The position numbers and the translations under genes are program-made. DNA of 64,000 bases, taken from Planomicrobium sp. YIM 101495 (GTDB lineage: Bacteria; Bacillota; Bacilli; Bacillales_A; Planococcaceae). The number at the start of each line of letters is the position of its first letter. Positions within the stretch are counted from its first letter, which is position 1. Location: contig NZ_WLZW01000001.1 in the NCBI RefSeq assembly GCF_009707665.1, positions 372,001-436,000 of the forward strand, in the 5' to 3' direction. Shown here one piece after another: positions 34,816 to 44,105 of the stretch. The notes under the pieces were generated by a model, which made no database searches, was not told the DNA's origin, and saw only the letters and a program-made list of their open reading frames with translations.

Positions 34816-35733
34816 TTATTCAATCAATCCCATGCTCAAGTAGCGTTCGCCAGTATCAGGCGCGATACAGAGGACCTTTTTCCCTGCGCCAAGCTGCTTC
34901 GCCGTTTCGATAGCTGTGTAGACAGCAGCAGCTGCAGAAGGACCGACGAAGATGCCTTCATTACGTGCAAGGCGGCGGAACATGTCGATGGCGATGTTGT
35001 CGCTGATCTGCAGGATCTCGTCGTACACATCGGTATTCAAAATGGACGGCACAAAGCCTGGGCTTGTTCCAACAAGTTTATGTTTGCCAGGCTTCCCACC
35101 TGAAAGGACAGGGGAGCCTTTTGGTTCGACGACGACGATTTTAAGGTCAGGCCAATGTGCTTTCAATGTTTCGCCTGTGCCTGTAATCGTTCCGCCGGTT
35201 CCTGCTGTTGCGATGAACGCATCCAGCTCGCCGTTCATTTGCTCGATAATTTCGACAGCCGTCGTTGTGCGGTGAATGTCTGGGTTGGCTGCGTTTTCGA
35301 ATTGCTGCGGGATGAAGCTATCCGGAATCTCTTTCGCCAACTCCTCGGCTTTCTTAATGGCACCCGGCATTTTTTCATCCGCCGGTGTCAGTACGACTTC
35401 TGCCCCGAACGCTTTCAGCAAATTGACCCGCTCAGAAGTTGCATTATCCGGCATGACGAGAATGGCGCGGTAGCCTTTGGCAGCTGCTACCATGGCAAGT
35501 CCGATGCCGGTATTGCCGCTCGTCGGCTCGATGATCGTAGAAGATGGATTCAGGCGTCCATGCTTTTCAGCTTCTGCGATCATGTTTGCAGCTGCACGGT
35601 CCTTGACGCTTTTTGAAGGGTTGAACATTTCAAGTTTTACGAATACTTCTGCCGCCTGTTCCGGCACGAGTTTCTGAAGTTTCACGACCGGCGTATTGCC
35701 GATCAAGTCGATAATGCTATGTACTGGCTTCAC
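34816..35733 (-). CDS. cysK: Cysteine synthase A (O-acetylserine sulfhydrylase)
   Basis: A PLP enzyme that makes cysteine from O-acetyl-L-serine and sulfide. It has 305 residues. IIDLIGNTPVVKL opens the fold, and the PLP lysine is in NPSKSVKDRAA near residue 43. EPTSGNTGIGLA is the asparagine loop, GTGGTITGTG binds the phosphate, and GPSAAAAVYTA is the C-terminal loop. Start GTG 35733 was chosen because GGAAGG lies nine bases ahead and this gives the usual family N-terminus; the frame extends 28 codons upstream without a signal. No T-box or S-box leader is visible, so control by CymR or a similar regulator would have to be tested. Confidence 0.95.
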   Translation of the reverse strand: MKPVHSIIDLIGNTPVVKLQKLVPEQAAEVFVKLEMFNPSKSVKDRAAANMIAEAEKHGRLNPSSTIIEPTSGNTGIGLAMVAAAKGYRAILVMPDNATSERVNLLKAFGAEVVLTPADEKMPGAIKKAEELAKEIPDSFIPQQFENAANPDIHRTTTAVEIIEQMNGELDAFIATAGTGGTITGTGETLKAHWPDLKIVVVEPKGSPVLSGGKPGKHKLVGTSPGFVPSILNTDVYDEILQISDNIAIDMFRRLARNEGIFVGPSAAAAVYTAIETAKQLGAGKKVLCIAPDTGERYLSMGLIE

Positions 35734-35799
35734 AAAATTCTTCCTTCCTTTTTCGAAAAGTGGTTGTACCAATATGTTAAGCGGAAACCCGCTCCGTTG

Positions 35800-35835
35800 C
35801 AAAAAAATAGCCTGCATCTAAACGAATAGATGCAG
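35800..35835 (-). terminator. Terminator after the copper-binding protein gene
   Basis: CTGCATCTA and TAGATGCAG with a six-base loop; on the minus strand seven T follow. Confidence 0.88.
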
Positions 35836-35845
35836 ACACTTCTCA

Positions 35846-36175
35846 TTATGCTACATTTCTGCAAGCTTCCGCACAGGCGAAGCATGCTTCTGCACATTTC
35901 TTGCAATGCTCGTGGTGCGCGTGCTTGTCACATTCCTCACCGCACGCCTGGCATACTTCCGCACAAACTGCCGCTAATTGCTTGATGAAAGGGGAGTTCC
36001 GGCTAATCGCATTTTCCAAGTAGCTGCAAAGATCCGCGCATTCCCGGTCGAGCCGGATGCAATCTGCCATCATCTTCACGTCATCTTCCTGCAGGCAAGC
36101 GTCGAAGCAGTGGTTACACGCCTCCATACATTCGTGAAGCGCTTTGAGTAATGCTGCATGATGTTCATGTGCCAT
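35846..36175 (-). CDS. Four-helix bundle copper-binding protein (Csp/DUF326-like), copy 1
   Basis: A 109-residue Cys-rich protein with repeated CxxxC spacings along amphipathic helices: ECMEACNHCFDAC, DCIRLDRECADLC, VCAEVCQACGEEC and HCKKCAEACFACAEAC. Such bundles bind many Cu(I) ions per protein in storage proteins of the Csp family. No signal peptide is present, so it acts in the cytosol. AGGAGG lies eight bases ahead of the start. A close paralogue is at 49920-50252 inside the copper island; this copy stands apart, 70 bp after the NAT gene on the same strand. Confidence 0.88.
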   Translation of the reverse strand: MAHEHHAALLKALHECMEACNHCFDACLQEDDVKMMADCIRLDRECADLCSYLENAISRNSPFIKQLAAVCAEVCQACGEECDKHAHHEHCKKCAEACFACAEACRNVA

Positions 36176-36244
36176 TCCATCTTCCTCCTCTTCGAATAAT
36201 GCTCTTCTCTCATCTCTTCCCGTAAAATGAAGATTTAAACGAAA

Positions 36245-36991
36245 TCAGGCGAGTTCAATGCCGAAGTAGTCACGCAGTGCTTGCTCTTTTTCCTTATCAT
36301 TCAGTTGAATTTTCTTCTTCTCTTTGTTTTCCCGAATTGTTAGTTGGTTGCCGGACAGCGTTGTACGTCCGAGGTCTGTCGCGATCGTCGCCAAGTCGTC
36401 GTGTGTGAACGAAGAATCTTTGGACACTTGGTTAAAGACACAGCCTTCATGGAAATCCTCCAGTTTTTTCGGGAAGGTGCTGAAGCGGTACAGCACGCGT
36501 TCTTTGCCTTCATCTTCCCGAATCAAATCGTAAAATGGCTCATCATGCGCTTCGATCCTGTACGTGCCGCTATTATCGGTCTGGCGCTCACCGCCAAGCG
36601 GGATAGGGGAGATGGTCGAATCGCCGAAACCGACATCGACCAAATAAGGCGCATCGAGTTGCACTAGAATCGCCGCATGCGTATCTGCTTTTGCCCACTT
36701 GCCGTTCGGCCGTTGCACCGTTGCTGAGACAAGCTGTGCATCAAATCCGAGCTGCTGCAGGAGCCAGTGGAACAAACCGTTGAGCTCATAGCAGTAGCCA
36801 CCGCGTCCACGCTCGACGATTTTTTCGTAAATCGGCTCCAGATTCAAATAGATCGGCTCTTTTCGGATCACATCAAGGTTTTCAAAAGGGACATGCTGCA
36901 TATGTAAGGACTGCAGCCTGGCCAAGTCTTGCAAATACGCTTCCTCCACCGGAAACGCGTGGAATCGTTTCAAGTATGCTTCAACTTCCAT
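36245..36991 (-). CDS. nat: Arylamine N-acetyltransferase
   Basis: NAT transfers an acetyl group from acetyl-CoA to arylamines or hydrazines through a cysteine intermediate. In this 248-residue protein the triad is visible: C67 in RGRGGYCYELN, H105 in ADTHAAILV and D119 in YLVDVGFG. HVPFENLD and VFNQVSKDSSFTHDDLA are further family motifs. It has normal length, is cytoplasmic, and is transcribed towards the Csp-like gene. Confidence 0.92.
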   Translation of the reverse strand: MEVEAYLKRFHAFPVEEAYLQDLARLQSLHMQHVPFENLDVIRKEPIYLNLEPIYEKIVERGRGGYCYELNGLFHWLLQQLGFDAQLVSATVQRPNGKWAKADTHAAILVQLDAPYLVDVGFGDSTISPIPLGGERQTDNSGTYRIEAHDEPFYDLIREDEGKERVLYRFSTFPKKLEDFHEGCVFNQVSKDSSFTHDDLATIATDLGRTTLSGNQLTIRENKEKKKIQLNDKEKEQALRDYFGIELA

Positions 36992-37041
36992 CGGTTCTCA
37001 TCCTTTCTCTATGTGCATCTGTTCCCGTTAAGACTGAAGAA

Positions 37042-37075
37042 AAAACCTGACGGGACAAGCCCGAACCAGGTTTTC
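37042..37075 (-). terminator. Terminator after the DUF2207 gene
   Basis: AAAACCTG pairs with CAGGTTTT, with an inner CGGG/CCCG stem. On the minus strand it is followed by a T-run. Confidence 0.82.
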
Positions 37076-37082
37076 ACTTTCG

Positions 37083-38741
37083 TTAAAATGCGCCGGATCC
37101 ACCACCGCCACCGCCAATTCCTCCGCCACCACCGACGGAAGCGGAAGAAGCGGCACTGGCTGTTCCGGTATTGTTGTTTGCTGCTACGAAGATCAGCATC
37201 ATGAAGACTGGATCAAACGCCAGACTGCCGTATTGTTCTTGTGTGCGAAACGCATGCATTGTGCCGGAGGATTCTGCTGCACCAGTTCCGACGTAATAGG
37301 CGTATGCACGCTGTTTTTTATCGGCGGACCAGCTATTCCATACTTCCTCTGGCAAGTCGTCCATCGCAGCTTTCAGATGCTTCCATTGCTGTTTGATACG
37401 GTGTCCTTTCACTGTCATAGGCGAATAGAACGCTGCGAAAATGGCGGCTGCCATAGTAATGAAAAGGGAAAGTGCCATCCACATTTCCAAGCCGTAAATG
37501 CCGGTATAAATGGCGACTCCTCCGAAGAGAAGTCCAACAAACGCGGCAGACCAGCGGATAATCGGGCTCTTGTCGTACATGTGCTGCTCTTTCACTTCTT
37601 CAGCAACCAGTTTTCCATGCTCCGAGACCGCTTGCATATAAACGGGTTGGACCTTCTCATTTTCCGAGTAGCGCTCGAGCTGATCCAAGTGAAGGATCTT
37701 TCCTTTTCCGACTTCGTTGAAAAGAAAGTCGAGCAAAACTTTTTCGTGCGGGTACTCGGTTTTCGAAGACAACAGTTCGAATTCTTTTTCTGAGTGTTGC
37801 AGGACGTATCCTTTCCGGATAAGCTCCATCATCGCCGCAGCGAGTGTATTAGCATTCAAAAATGGTGAATGCGAAAAGTAAAGCGCAGCAGGAATGCTCA
37901 GCTCATCGTTTACGACTGGTGTACCGTTTTTCGTTTCCAACGCTTCCCGTTTGATCTTCCGGGAGCGGCCAAAGAGAATTCCGAACAAGCCGAGGAGGGA
38001 AGCTCCTCCGACTGGCACCGCAACCGAACCGAAGGACTGTGCAGTCGACTGGTTTTGCTCGAAGGCAATTGCGTCTTCAACTGCATCTTCGCGGTCTTGC
38101 CGGATGGCATCACGGACTGTACCGTTTGCTGTGGCTAATCCAGTAAATAAATCATTTTCGTAAATGACCCGGATGTCGCCATTTTTGCCTGACGGTACGT
38201 GGCCGAGTGCGAAGACGACCGTTCCATCTGATTCCAACTGACCCGACTCGAAAGCTTCATCGTAGCCAAGGAATTCCGCTTCGTCAGCGGGTGCAGGCGG
38301 CGTGATTGTAATGGTCATGTTTTCATAATCGGTTTCGTTGTCGTCACTGAAGAACGGCCAGTAAAATTGTGCACCGTCTTCGTATGATACTATCGCACCG
38401 TTGATTGTATACAAAAGTTCGACGGTCACGGTCTCATCATCGGCAGGACGGTGGACTTTGTATAGGTTGTCATCCCGCTCCACATCAAGCTTCCGGCCGT
38501 TCTCGAATGCCTGAAATCCGTCGATGGACGTTCCTTCTTTCGGGATGAGTTCACGCGTCAAGCCGTTGAAATCATCTTCGAATACATACGTGTGGGTCTC
38601 TGTCACTTGTACGGTCCCATTTTCCTGGAGCAGCGCCTTGATTTCTACATCGCTGATCGAGAAGTCATCAGCGAAGACGCTTATCGGCATCAGGATCAAC
38701 GCGAAGAAGATGCTAAACGGGAGAATCCATTTCTGTTTCAT
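37083..38741 (-). CDS. DUF2207 family membrane protein
   Basis: A 552-residue protein with an N-terminal signal peptide (VFADD cleavage region near residue 25). An extracytoplasmic beta-rich DUF2207 domain follows (about 28-220: VTETHTYVFEDDFNGLTRELIP, FYWPFFSDDN). Then come a helix near 240-260, a cytoplasmic region with AALYFSHSPFLNANTLAAAMMELIRKGYV, two helices near 395-440, and a C-terminal tail ending in glycine runs with GSGAF. The Gly-rich tail is typical of the family. Function is unknown. ATG 38741 is preferred because GAGGTG lies six bases ahead; a GTG three codons earlier overlaps it. Confidence 0.85.
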   Translation of the reverse strand: MKQKWILPFSIFFALILMPISVFADDFSISDVEIKALLQENGTVQVTETHTYVFEDDFNGLTRELIPKEGTSIDGFQAFENGRKLDVERDDNLYKVHRPADDETVTVELLYTINGAIVSYEDGAQFYWPFFSDDNETDYENMTITITPPAPADEAEFLGYDEAFESGQLESDGTVVFALGHVPSGKNGDIRVIYENDLFTGLATANGTVRDAIRQDREDAVEDAIAFEQNQSTAQSFGSVAVPVGGASLLGLFGILFGRSRKIKREALETKNGTPVVNDELSIPAALYFSHSPFLNANTLAAAMMELIRKGYVLQHSEKEFELLSSKTEYPHEKVLLDFLFNEVGKGKILHLDQLERYSENEKVQPVYMQAVSEHGKLVAEEVKEQHMYDKSPIIRWSAAFVGLLFGGVAIYTGIYGLEMWMALSLFITMAAAIFAAFYSPMTVKGHRIKQQWKHLKAAMDDLPEEVWNSWSADKKQRAYAYYVGTGAAESSGTMHAFRTQEQYGSLAFDPVFMMLIFVAANNNTGTASAASSASVGGGGGIGGGGGGSGAF

Positions 38742-38860
38742 TTCAATCACCTCACCTATATTGTACGTTTTAATTGAGCTGAAGTTTCAGAAAACACTGC
38801 TGACTTGAAGGAATCTGTATGGTTAAATGAAGAAGCAGGCAAAACTTAAGGAGGAACTTC

Positions 38861-40654
38861 ATGATTTCTTTTCCGAAAACACAAGTGGAACAATTTTTCC
38901 GTACATATGTCATCACCGATTTTACGGTAAGTAAAGATGAGCAGCGCCTCGTCTTCAGCAGCAACTTGAATGGCAAGATGAACCTATGGGCGATGGATTT
39001 GCCGAATAAGTTTCCGTACTTGTACGCCCAGGCGGACCAGTCGGGGAGCTTTATCCACCTGGAAGACAACAAGCGTTTCACGCTCGCGGGCTTCGACAAA
39101 GACGGGGACGAGAACCACCAGTTTTACGCAATCCCGTATGAGGGCGGTCTTCCGCAGCCATTGATCGAAGGGACAGCAGCGGATGAGAAGTTCTTCTTCG
39201 CTTCATTAAGTGAAGACGGCGAGCGATTGTATTACATGACGTCGAAAGCAAACCCTGAATTCTTGAACACGCACGTGCTTGATTTGAAGACCGGTGAAGA
39301 CCATCTTCTTCATACTGGTGACGGAGCCATGACACAGCTTGAAGCGGTATCTGAAGACGAGAAATCCTTCATCTTCAAGAAAATGTTTGCCAATACGTTC
39401 AGCACAGCGTTTGTGCGAGTGGACGGCGAAGAATTGCCGCTGACACCGGATCCGGAAACTGTGCATACGATTCACGAAGCGTTGTTCACGGATGCACAGA
39501 CGATCCATTTCGTCACCGATTTCGAAAGCGACTTCCGATACTTGGCTAAATTCGACCTTGCGACGAAAACGTTCGAACGGGTCTTGGAAATCGAAGGGGA
39601 GAGCATCTCCGAATTGAAGTGGGATGACGAGCGGAAAGTGTTTTACCTCGTGACAGAAAAAGGGGTGGAAGACTTCCTTTATCGCTATGAGCCTGGGGCT
39701 GCACAGCCGGAAGCGATCGACTGCCCGGTTGCGCTCATGGATAAAGTACAGCTCGGCTCGTCTGGAAAAGTATATCTTCTTGGCCGTAGTGCCCGTTTGC
39801 CACATAACTTATTTGTCCGTGAAACGGACGGTACGTGGATACAGTTGACAGAGAACCGCGTCCTCGGCGTATCGCTTGACGGAATGGTCGACCCCGATGT
39901 CGTCCAATACGAAAGTTTTGACGAACGTATGATCGAAGCACTGCTGTTCCGTGCCAAGCCTGAAAATGATAACGGCCATACGATCTTCTGGCCGCATGGT
40001 GGTCCTCAATCAGCTGAGCGTAAACAATTCCGCTCGATGTTCCAGAGCTTCCTGAACCGCGGCTACTCGATCATGGCACCGAACTTCCGCGGCAGTACCG
40101 GCTATGGTTCCGCCTTCACGAAGATGGTGGAACGTGATTGGGGAGAAGGACCGCGCCTCGACTGCTTAGCTGCGATCGACTGGCTGTTCGATGAAGGCAT
40201 TTCAAGCCCGGACAAATTGTTCCTTGTCGGAGGCAGTTACGGTGGCTACATGGCGCTTCTGTTACACGGCCGCCACGCAGACCGTTTCAAGGCAGTCGTC
40301 GATATTTTCGGCGTGTCCGATTTGTTCACGTTCGTCCGCTCGGTCCCGCCGCACTGGAAGCCGATTATGGATCGCTGGGTCGGGGATCCCGTCCGCGACA
40401 AGGAGCGGTTCATCAAGGATTCACCAGTGACGTATCTGGACGGCATGACGAAGCCAATGCTTGTCATCCAAGGGGCAAAAGATCCGCGCGTCGTCAAAGA
40501 AGAGTCCGATCAAATCGTCGAGAAGCTGAAGCAAGCCGGTCGCACAGTCGACTACTTAGTGCTGGACGACGAAGGACACGGATTCTCGAAAAAAGAGAAC
40601 GAGATCCGTGTGTACGAAACAATGCTCGACTTTTTGGAACAGTATCAGTCGTAA
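38861..40654 (+). CDS. S9-family serine peptidase (prolyl oligopeptidase/acylaminoacyl-peptidase type)
   Basis: A 597-residue cytoplasmic protein. Residues 1-350 form a beta-propeller of repeated WD-like blades (LVFSSNLNGKMNLWAMD, ERLYYMTSKAN). Residues 360-597 are the catalytic alpha/beta-hydrolase: WPHGGP oxyanion region, NFRGSTGYG, nucleophile Ser near 459 in GGSYGGY, acid Asp near 541 in GAKDPRV and His near 572 in DEGHGF. The propeller restricts access to short peptides. The start ATG follows AAGGAGG. It is a single gene with a terminator. The precise specificity (acylaminoacyl versus dipeptidyl) is not resolved. Confidence 0.93.
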   Translation: MISFPKTQVEQFFRTYVITDFTVSKDEQRLVFSSNLNGKMNLWAMDLPNKFPYLYAQADQSGSFIHLEDNKRFTLAGFDKDGDENHQFYAIPYEGGLPQPLIEGTAADEKFFFASLSEDGERLYYMTSKANPEFLNTHVLDLKTGEDHLLHTGDGAMTQLEAVSEDEKSFIFKKMFANTFSTAFVRVDGEELPLTPDPETVHTIHEALFTDAQTIHFVTDFESDFRYLAKFDLATKTFERVLEIEGESISELKWDDERKVFYLVTEKGVEDFLYRYEPGAAQPEAIDCPVALMDKVQLGSSGKVYLLGRSARLPHNLFVRETDGTWIQLTENRVLGVSLDGMVDPDVVQYESFDERMIEALLFRAKPENDNGHTIFWPHGGPQSAERKQFRSMFQSFLNRGYSIMAPNFRGSTGYGSAFTKMVERDWGEGPRLDCLAAIDWLFDEGISSPDKLFLVGGSYGGYMALLLHGRHADRFKAVVDIFGVSDLFTFVRSVPPHWKPIMDRWVGDPVRDKERFIKDSPVTYLDGMTKPMLVIQGAKDPRVVKEESDQIVEKLKQAGRTVDYLVLDDEGHGFSKKENEIRVYETMLDFLEQYQS

Positions 40655-40664
40655 TAAAATAAGA

Positions 40665-40700
40665 AAGAACCGGCTCCCCTCAATTAGGAGACCGGTTCTT
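40665..40700. terminator. Bidirectional terminator
   Basis: AAGAACCGG pairs with CCGGTTCTT, with an inner CTCC/GGAG stem. It overlaps the last codons of the convergent TVP38 gene. Confidence 0.87.
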
Positions 40701-41253
40701 TCGTCATTCTTTCTTTGTGGCGCTTATGCCATTTCTCGATCCCGATGTAGGCGATCAGCAGCACCGCGAAAAACAGGAGACTGCCGATCCACGAAAACTC
40801 GGCGATTGCTTGGCCGAATGCCGTGTACAGGACTGCTGGCATGACCATGCCGAGGATGCTGAAGTAGGCGTATTCTTTGAAGGAACGTGTTGATTCGATC
40901 AAGAACAACGACAGCAGGTGGAAATGGACGAACGGCATGACACGCAGCAACATCACTTGTCCGACCGAGACTTTCCGCTCCCCAAAAAGCTTTTTCTTCA
41001 GCGGGGTCAATTTCGCGCGGAACTTCGGCATCCGCTCGACGAGCAAATACGAAATGATGCCCATCAAAGACAAGCCGATGAATGAAAGCAGTGCGCCTTC
41101 GACGAAACCGAATAACAAACCACCAGCTACGCAGACGACGATCACCGGAAGGAATAGGAATGGACGGATGAGATGGAGGACCACAAAGAATACAGGGGCG
41201 AGCCAGCCAGCATTTTCGATAAATTCGCCTAACGACTGATTGAATGAATCCAT
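40684..41253 (-). CDS. TVP38/TMEM64 (VTT-domain) membrane protein
   Basis: A 189-residue membrane protein with VTT/DedA-like topology. Helices lie near residues 18-40, 44-66, 120-140 and 150-170. The VTT signature region has FLFLPVIVVCVAGGLLFGFVEGALLSFIGLSLMG, and an RVMPFVHFHLLS motif stands where the family has R-x-x-P-xxxxxxxN. Bacterial members act as lipid scramblases or half-transporter-like proteins; the role of this one is unknown. ATG 41253 is favoured, with AAAGGAG eight bases ahead. Confidence 0.85.
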   Translation of the reverse strand: MDSFNQSLGEFIENAGWLAPVFFVVLHLIRPFLFLPVIVVCVAGGLLFGFVEGALLSFIGLSLMGIISYLLVERMPKFRAKLTPLKKKLFGERKVSVGQVMLLRVMPFVHFHLLSLFLIESTRSFKEYAYFSILGMVMPAVLYTAFGQAIAEFSWIGSLLFFAVLLIAYIGIEKWHKRHKERMTKEPVS

Positions 41254-41474
41254 CACCATTTCTCCTTTAAGATCAATTTTATAAATCGCTTGCCATCAGT
41301 ATACTCCGTACAGAGCAAAAAATCTTATTCATCATATCATTTTTCCGGAATGGAAGCGGGCGTCTCGGCTTGTGTCGGGGGAATGAAACGCAAATCACGG
41401 ATTTCTAGGAGGGTTTTCAACGGATTTAGGGAATAGGGTTAGAGTGAAGATTGAATTCAGAGGAGGAAGCTGGA

Positions 41475-42416
41475 ATGGATAATGAAAAAACGATGCGCTT
41501 GGATGAACGCATCTACTTGATTGATGGATACGATATGGGACTGAAACACCGGACAGGGACGTATGTCATCGATGAGGAGCAGCTGACACTCGTCGATACC
41601 GGCCCGAGCCCGTCCGTGCCGCGCATCACCGCCGGACTCGCTGAAATCGGCCATACATTGGATGAGGTGAAGTACATCATCGTGACGCACGTGCACCTTG
41701 ATCATGCCGGCGGAGCAGGATTTCTCTTGGAGGACTGTCCGAACGCGACGGTCGTCGTCCATGAGAAAGGTGCACGGCATCTCGCGGACCCATCGCGTCT
41801 GACTGCTGGTGCCAAGATGGTTTACGGAGAATCGTTCGACCGCTTTTTCGAACCGGTCGTGCCGATTCCCGAAGAGCGCCTGTTGATCAAACGGGAAGGG
41901 GACGAGCTGGAGCTGAGTCCGGCGTGTTCATTGAAGTTCCTCGACACACCAGGGCATGCAAATCATCATTTCAGCATTTACGATCCCGTTTCGAACGGTA
42001 TGTTTGCCGGAGATACGGTCGGCGTGCGATATGAACAGCTGGCAAAAGAAGGAGTCGCACTGTTCTTGCCGTCGACTTCGCCGAACCAGTTCAATGAGCA
42101 GGCGATGCACCGTGCCATTGTGCGCTTTTCGGAAATGAAGCTCGACCGGATTTATTACGGCCATTTCAACCAGACGAAAGAACCGGAACTAGCACTGCAG
42201 CAAGTGGCGGAATGGCTGGATCTGTTCATGGAAGAAGGACGGAAAGTAGCGGCGGAAAGGGGCACGGCCGAGCTGTTGGCAGGCAGATTAGAAGCACACA
42301 TACGTGACTACTTAGATGAATTCGAAATCCCACATGATCACGAAGTTTATGACATCATCCGGCTGGATTTGAACGTCGGTTCGATGGGCTTGTTGGAAGC
42401 ATTGAACAAACAATAA
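41475..42416 (+). CDS. MBL-fold metallo-hydrolase
   Basis: A 313-residue metallo-beta-lactamase-fold hydrolase. The zinc motif is HVHLDH at residues 72-77, with TPGHANHH giving the next histidine, FAGDT the bridging aspartate, and YYGHFN the last histidine. The C-terminal 90 residues are helical. The N-terminal YLIDGYDMGLKHRTGTYVI is typical of the branch that includes many uncharacterised thioesterase-like hydrolases. ATG 41475 has AGAGGAGG eight bases ahead. The substrate is unknown. It is a single gene with a terminator. Confidence 0.9.
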   Translation: MDNEKTMRLDERIYLIDGYDMGLKHRTGTYVIDEEQLTLVDTGPSPSVPRITAGLAEIGHTLDEVKYIIVTHVHLDHAGGAGFLLEDCPNATVVVHEKGARHLADPSRLTAGAKMVYGESFDRFFEPVVPIPEERLLIKREGDELELSPACSLKFLDTPGHANHHFSIYDPVSNGMFAGDTVGVRYEQLAKEGVALFLPSTSPNQFNEQAMHRAIVRFSEMKLDRIYYGHFNQTKEPELALQQVAEWLDLFMEEGRKVAAERGTAELLAGRLEAHIRDYLDEFEIPHDHEVYDIIRLDLNVGSMGLLEALNKQ

Positions 42417-42427
42417 AGTAGCTTTTG

Positions 42428-42454
42428 GCGCCCGCTTCCTCCCGGGCGCTTTTT
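42428..42454 (+). terminator. Terminator after the MBL gene
   Basis: GCGCCCG pairs with CGGGCGC around eight bases, followed by five T. Confidence 0.85.
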
Positions 42455-42530
42455 CACGGAGCATTCCGATTGATTCCGCCCGATGCAGTGCCGATAATGA
42501 AAGGGCATATATAGAAAGTAGGGCAGATTC

Positions 42531-43871
42531 ATGGCAAACCAACATGATTTCACGGAAGGACCGATCGCAAAACAGTTGTTCTACTTTTCGGGACCGATCC
42601 TTCTCGCGAATTTACTGCAAGTGTCGTATCAGCTGATCGACAGTTTGTGGGTCGGCAACTTGATTGGTGCGGGTGCACTTGCAGCGGTCAGTTTATCAGG
42701 AACGATTCTATTCACGGTCCTGTCCTTTGTCATTGGCTTGAATAATGCTGCGCTGACAATCCTGTCCCAGCAAAAAGGGCGGAAGAGCGGGGAAGGACTG
42801 CAACACTATTTGAACGCGTTCGTTGTGTTGCTCACCGCAATGTCGGTCGGCCTTGGCATCGTCGGGTTCTTTCTCGCAGAACCGCTCCTGCACCTTGTTG
42901 GGACACCGGAAGCGATCATACCGATGGCAGCTGCATATTTGAAAATCAACTTCATCGGGATGCTGTTCTTGTTCGGCTATAACTTTATCGGGACAGCACT
43001 CCGCTCCGTCGGGGATTCGAAGTCGCCGCTTTATTTCGTGGCGATCGCCGTCGCTTTGAATACGGTACTGGACCCGCTGTTCATCTCCGGCTTCGGCTGG
43101 GGCGTGGAAGGAGCGGCGTACGCCACCATCGTCTCCCAGGGCGCAGCATTCTTCATCGGCTTCTTTTACATCCGCAGTAAAAGAATTCTGCCGTTCACCC
43201 GGCCATCCGTGCCAGCGAAACGGGAAGTGCTCGATATCCTGAGACTCGGCATCCCGGCAGGTCTGCAGATGAGCGTCATCTCAGCCGGCATTCTTGCCAT
43301 CATGAGCGTCGTCGCTTCGTTCGGTCCGGCAGTCGTCGCAGGGTACGGTGCGGCACAAAGGCTCGACAGCCTGATCATGCTGCCGGCGCAGGCGCTCGGC
43401 ACAGCCATCAACTCCATGGCCGGGCAAAATATCGGGGCAGGGCAATGGGACCGCGTAGAGCGGGTCACACGCTACGGCTTTTTCTATAACCTCGGCATCA
43501 TGCTCGTCATCGCCGGCATCCTTTACCTCCTTGCAGAGCCCGCTGTCCGGCTGTTCCTGAAAGAAGAAGAGGCGGTGGAATTCGGCACCCAGTATTTGAA
43601 GGGCGTCGCATTCTTCTATCCGTTCCTCGGCATCAACTTCATCCTGAACGGCACCGTCCGCGCAGCAGGAGCCATGTTCCAGGTGCTCATCCTCAACATC
43701 CTGTCGTTCTGGGTCCTGCGCTATCCGCTCACCTGGCTGTTCGCCCAGTGGTACGGGCAGGACGGCATCGCGCTCGGCATCGGCATTTCCTTCGTCATCT
43801 CAAGCGTCTTCGCCTTCCTTTATTACCGCTACGGCAAATGGCGGGAAATCAAGGCGATCAGCGGGGAATGA
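42531..43871 (+). CDS. MATE-family efflux transporter
   Basis: A 446-residue protein with twelve predicted helices in two similar halves, the MATE architecture. Family motifs include the N-terminal GPILLANLLQVSYQLIDSLWVG and the second-half equivalent GIPAGLQMSVISAGILAIMSVV. MATE proteins export cationic drugs or metabolites using sodium or proton gradients; the substrate is not predictable. The 3' half is noticeably more GC-rich (C/G in third positions) than the following DNA, marking a sharp composition border near 43.9 kb. The ribosome binding site is weak (AGTAGGGC). Confidence 0.92.
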   Translation: MANQHDFTEGPIAKQLFYFSGPILLANLLQVSYQLIDSLWVGNLIGAGALAAVSLSGTILFTVLSFVIGLNNAALTILSQQKGRKSGEGLQHYLNAFVVLLTAMSVGLGIVGFFLAEPLLHLVGTPEAIIPMAAAYLKINFIGMLFLFGYNFIGTALRSVGDSKSPLYFVAIAVALNTVLDPLFISGFGWGVEGAAYATIVSQGAAFFIGFFYIRSKRILPFTRPSVPAKREVLDILRLGIPAGLQMSVISAGILAIMSVVASFGPAVVAGYGAAQRLDSLIMLPAQALGTAINSMAGQNIGAGQWDRVERVTRYGFFYNLGIMLVIAGILYLLAEPAVRLFLKEEEAVEFGTQYLKGVAFFYPFLGINFILNGTVRAAGAMFQVLILNILSFWVLRYPLTWLFAQWYGQDGIALGIGISFVISSVFAFLYYRYGKWREIKAISGE

Positions 43872-43934
43872 AGAATGATCCAACGACTATGCAGTTGCCT
43901 TGAATAAAAAAGTAATATCCAGGACACATTGAAG

Positions 43935-43997
43935 CGTTCGCAAATGTGTATGCAATTTTGCGAACGTTCGTAAAGTCATTTGACACGTTTACGAACG
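43935..43997. promoter_or_regulatory. Array of four alternating CGTTCGYAAA half-sites
   Basis: CGTTCGCAAA (43935), its inverse TTTGCGAACG (43957), CGTTCGTAAA (43965) and its inverse TTTACGAACG (43988). Two 10-bp perfect inverted repeats sit side by side, the inner arms overlapping by two bases. A TTGACA hexamer at 43980-43985 lies between the last two half-sites, so a bound regulator would cover a promoter for the small genes downstream. The regulator is unknown. Confidence 0.6.
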
Positions 43998-44105
43998 GTT
44001 TTTAGTGAGAAATAATCTATTGGCTTCTATCTATAGAGATTATGAATGGTAAAATAAGTATTATAAAGACGAGACACAAAAACCAAAGTGAAGGTGAATA
44101 GTAGA

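Noticed and set aside
43957..43974. LexA/DinR box
   Set aside because: The GAACGTTC core lacks the four-base centre of the Gram-positive LexA site, and no SOS gene is adjacent.
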